Origin: JBBIQV01 sp964555285
GTDB lineage: Bacteria > Nitrospirota > Nitrospiria > Nitrospirales > Nitrospiraceae
Direction: 5' to 3'
Assembly (NCBI GenBank): GCA_964555285.1
Contig: CAZKRM010000016.1
Coordinates: 5,348 to 69,347 of the forward strand
DNA length: 64,000 bases
Below, piece by piece: positions 62,789 to 64,000 of this stretch. The position numbers and the translations under genes were made by a program. The notes below the pieces were generated by a model. It had not been told where the DNA came from. It saw only the letters and a list, made by a program, of their open reading frames with translations, and ran no database searches. Every line of letters begins with the position of its first letter. The stretch's first letter is position 1.

Positions 62789-63672
62789 AGGCGGCGATTC
62801 AATCAATGCCACAGCCATTGCGTGTGACGCTGTGGGCGCTCTATATGTGTGTGGCGCTGGTCGTCTGTGTGATGCTTACCTTTCCGTACGAGGCGCTGCG
62901 GGATCGAGTACTCGCGGAGATCGGCAGGCGCAGCGGTCTCCATGTCGGCGCGGCGGAATGGCATCTCAGTTGGCCGCTTGGGCTCACGGGACATCGCGTG
63001 ACCATCGGCCAACCGGGGGGCTGGGATATCCTGGCCGATCGTCTCGCTCTGGCGGTGAGTGTCCCGAGCCTGCTTGGTGGACAGCCACGGCTGGATGTGA
63101 CCGCGATGCTGCCGGGCCGTGTCTCGGCGGAAACCGGACTCGTTGAGGCGAAGATGGCCATGAGTTCGTGGAGCGAGAGCGGTTCGATGTCGTTGACGGG
63201 ACGGATGGAGCGAGTCGATCTGGGGACGTTGAAGCTCAAGGGCGTGACACAAGGCCTGTTGCAAGGGACCGTCGAGCAGCACTGGCAACGGTCGTCCGGC
63301 GGCCGTCTCCAGCCGGTCGGCGAGGGAAACTGGGACGCGCGCGTCGAGAATGTCGTAGTGGATCGGCTTCCCCTCGGGCCCCTCACCTTGCCGACTCTGA
63401 CCGTTGCCAAGGCGACGGCGACGGTTCGTTGTAAGCACATCGAGTGTCGGATTCTCACCTTCAAGGGTGAGGGGCCGGACGGTTCCTTCGCGGGTACCGG
63501 CAAGCTGACGCTGGGGTCTTCGGCTCTTCAGACGAACGTCGAACTTTCGCTGGTGCTCACGCTGGGCGCAGGCTATGTCCAGCGATTAGCGGCGGCCGGG
63601 ATTCCGATGGTGGCAGGTCCTATCACGGTGCGTGTGTCGGGGTCGCTGGCTCAACCCACCGTGTCGCTGTAG
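62785..63672 (+). CDS. gspN: Type II secretion protein GspN
   Basis: A 295-aa protein with an N-terminal membrane helix (about 10-30) and a large beta-rich periplasmic domain (HVGAAEWHLSWPLGLTGHRVTI; LTLPTLTVAKATATV). GspN/AsmA-like. ATG 62785 overlaps the gspJ stop (ATGA). Confidence 0.85.
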   Translation: MKAAIQSMPQPLRVTLWALYMCVALVVCVMLTFPYEALRDRVLAEIGRRSGLHVGAAEWHLSWPLGLTGHRVTIGQPGGWDILADRLALAVSVPSLLGGQPRLDVTAMLPGRVSAETGLVEAKMAMSSWSESGSMSLTGRMERVDLGTLKLKGVTQGLLQGTVEQHWQRSSGGRLQPVGEGNWDARVENVVVDRLPLGPLTLPTLTVAKATATVRCKHIECRILTFKGEGPDGSFAGTGKLTLGSSALQTNVELSLVLTLGAGYVQRLAAAGIPMVAGPITVRVSGSLAQPTVSL

Positions 63673-63676
63673 GGTG

Positions 63677-64000
63677 ATGATGATTGCGGATTGCGTCGGA
63701 CTCGATCTCGGACGGACGGCGATCAAAGCCGTCCGGTTCAGGCGCAGGCTGAGCGGCCGTGAATCGATCGAGTATTTTCATCAGCCCCTCCCCTATCACC
63801 ATCATCACGATCTGGATCAGGCGCGCGTCGCCCAGGTGCTCCGACATTTTCTCTGGCGACATGGGTTCTACCACGAGGACGTCGTCACCGCCATTCCCTG
63901 CCAAGATTTGTTGATCCGCACCCTGTCGTTCCCGTTCCGCGACGTCTCGAAGATCCAGCAGGTCGTCCCCTTTGAAGTCGAAAATTTGATTCCCCTGCCG
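63677..64000 (+). CDS. PilM/GspL-like actin-fold ATPase (partial)
   Basis: 108 codons are visible and the frame is still open at the window end. The start MMIADCVGLDLGRTAIKAVRF is the actin-like phosphate-1 segment of PilM/GspL, and the later VVPFEVENLIPLP is the typical PilM sequence. It follows gspN by 4 nt. In the T2SS this place is that of GspL, which binds GspE. Three consecutive histidines near 41-44 are odd but not repeated. Confidence 0.85.
   Translation, partial: MMIADCVGLDLGRTAIKAVRFRRRLSGRESIEYFHQPLPYHHHHDLDQARVAQVLRHFLWRHGFYHEDVVTAIPCQDLLIRTLSFPFRDVSKIQQVVPFEVENLIPLP

Overview
The window looks like a chromosomal segment of a GC-rich, Gram-negative-type bacterium. It carries an LPS export pair (LptF/LptG), lipid A acylation (LpxD) and a nearly complete type II secretion operon with secretin, so there is an outer membrane. 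The gene mix (c-type cytochromes, a GlcD/GlcF-like fusion, alternative chemosensory operon, YyaL, DUF5069, many HD-GYP proteins) fits Nitrospirota/Nitrospira-like genomes. That placement is an inference from gene content; no rRNA or marker phylogeny is present.

Region by region. 1-4.0 kb (minus strand) is a defence/accessory block: a MntA/HepT nucleotidyltransferase-HEPN pair, the type I methyltransferase HsdM, and a DUF1016 (YhcG-type) nuclease gene split by a 285-bp insertion with 13-bp terminal inverted repeats that encodes only a GIY-YIG endonuclease. 4.1-7.5 kb (minus) is a redox operon: FAD/Fe-S glycolate-oxidase-like fusion, small membrane diheme cytochrome, MoaD/ThiS-like protein. 7.6-11.2 kb holds a D-2-hydroxyacid dehydrogenase, a 712-aa TPR protein and a cold-shock protein with a long leader. 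11.5-16.5 kb (plus) is an envelope lipid operon: lptF, lptG, fabF, a dedicated acyl carrier protein, lpxD.

17.6-30.7 kb (minus) is one large chemosensory operon: a Tll0287-type heme sensor, a single-domain receiver, CheW, a methyl-accepting receptor, a hybrid CheA with two HPt domains and a receiver, two more CheW-like proteins, a receiver with a long coiled coil, a degenerate-HPt protein, an ExeA-like ATPase and an HD-GYP protein that carries the same degenerate-HPt module. No cheR or cheB is present. 31-47.5 kb is mostly housekeeping: B12-type radical SAM protein, 1-Cys peroxiredoxin, DUF5069, pentapeptide protein, tRNA-Arg and tRNA-Pro, rdgB, rph, a receiver-HD-GYP protein, RNase D with a J-domain protein, ACT-malic enzyme, a tiny secreted Lys-rich protein, a 1225-aa YyaL/aldo-keto reductase fusion and an OmpA-type lipoprotein.

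48.6-64 kb is a type II secretion locus (gspC, D, then E, F, G, H, I, J, N and a PilM/GspL-like gene cut by the window end). It is split between gspD and gspE by about 6 kb of cargo: an Xre-RES toxin-antitoxin pair with a palindromic operator, a CPBP glutamic intramembrane protease, a ParE-type toxin pair, a UPF0175/truncated PIN pair, a secreted S8 protease whose C-terminus resembles a JDVT-CTERM sorting signal, and next to it a lipoprotein that is a free-standing copy of the protease propeptide. The protease, sorting protease, possible inhibitor and secretion machine form the most interesting candidate system. Families of short-period repeats arranged as inverted or direct pairs occur at several intergenic sites (3.2, 35.1-35.4 and 60.0 kb).
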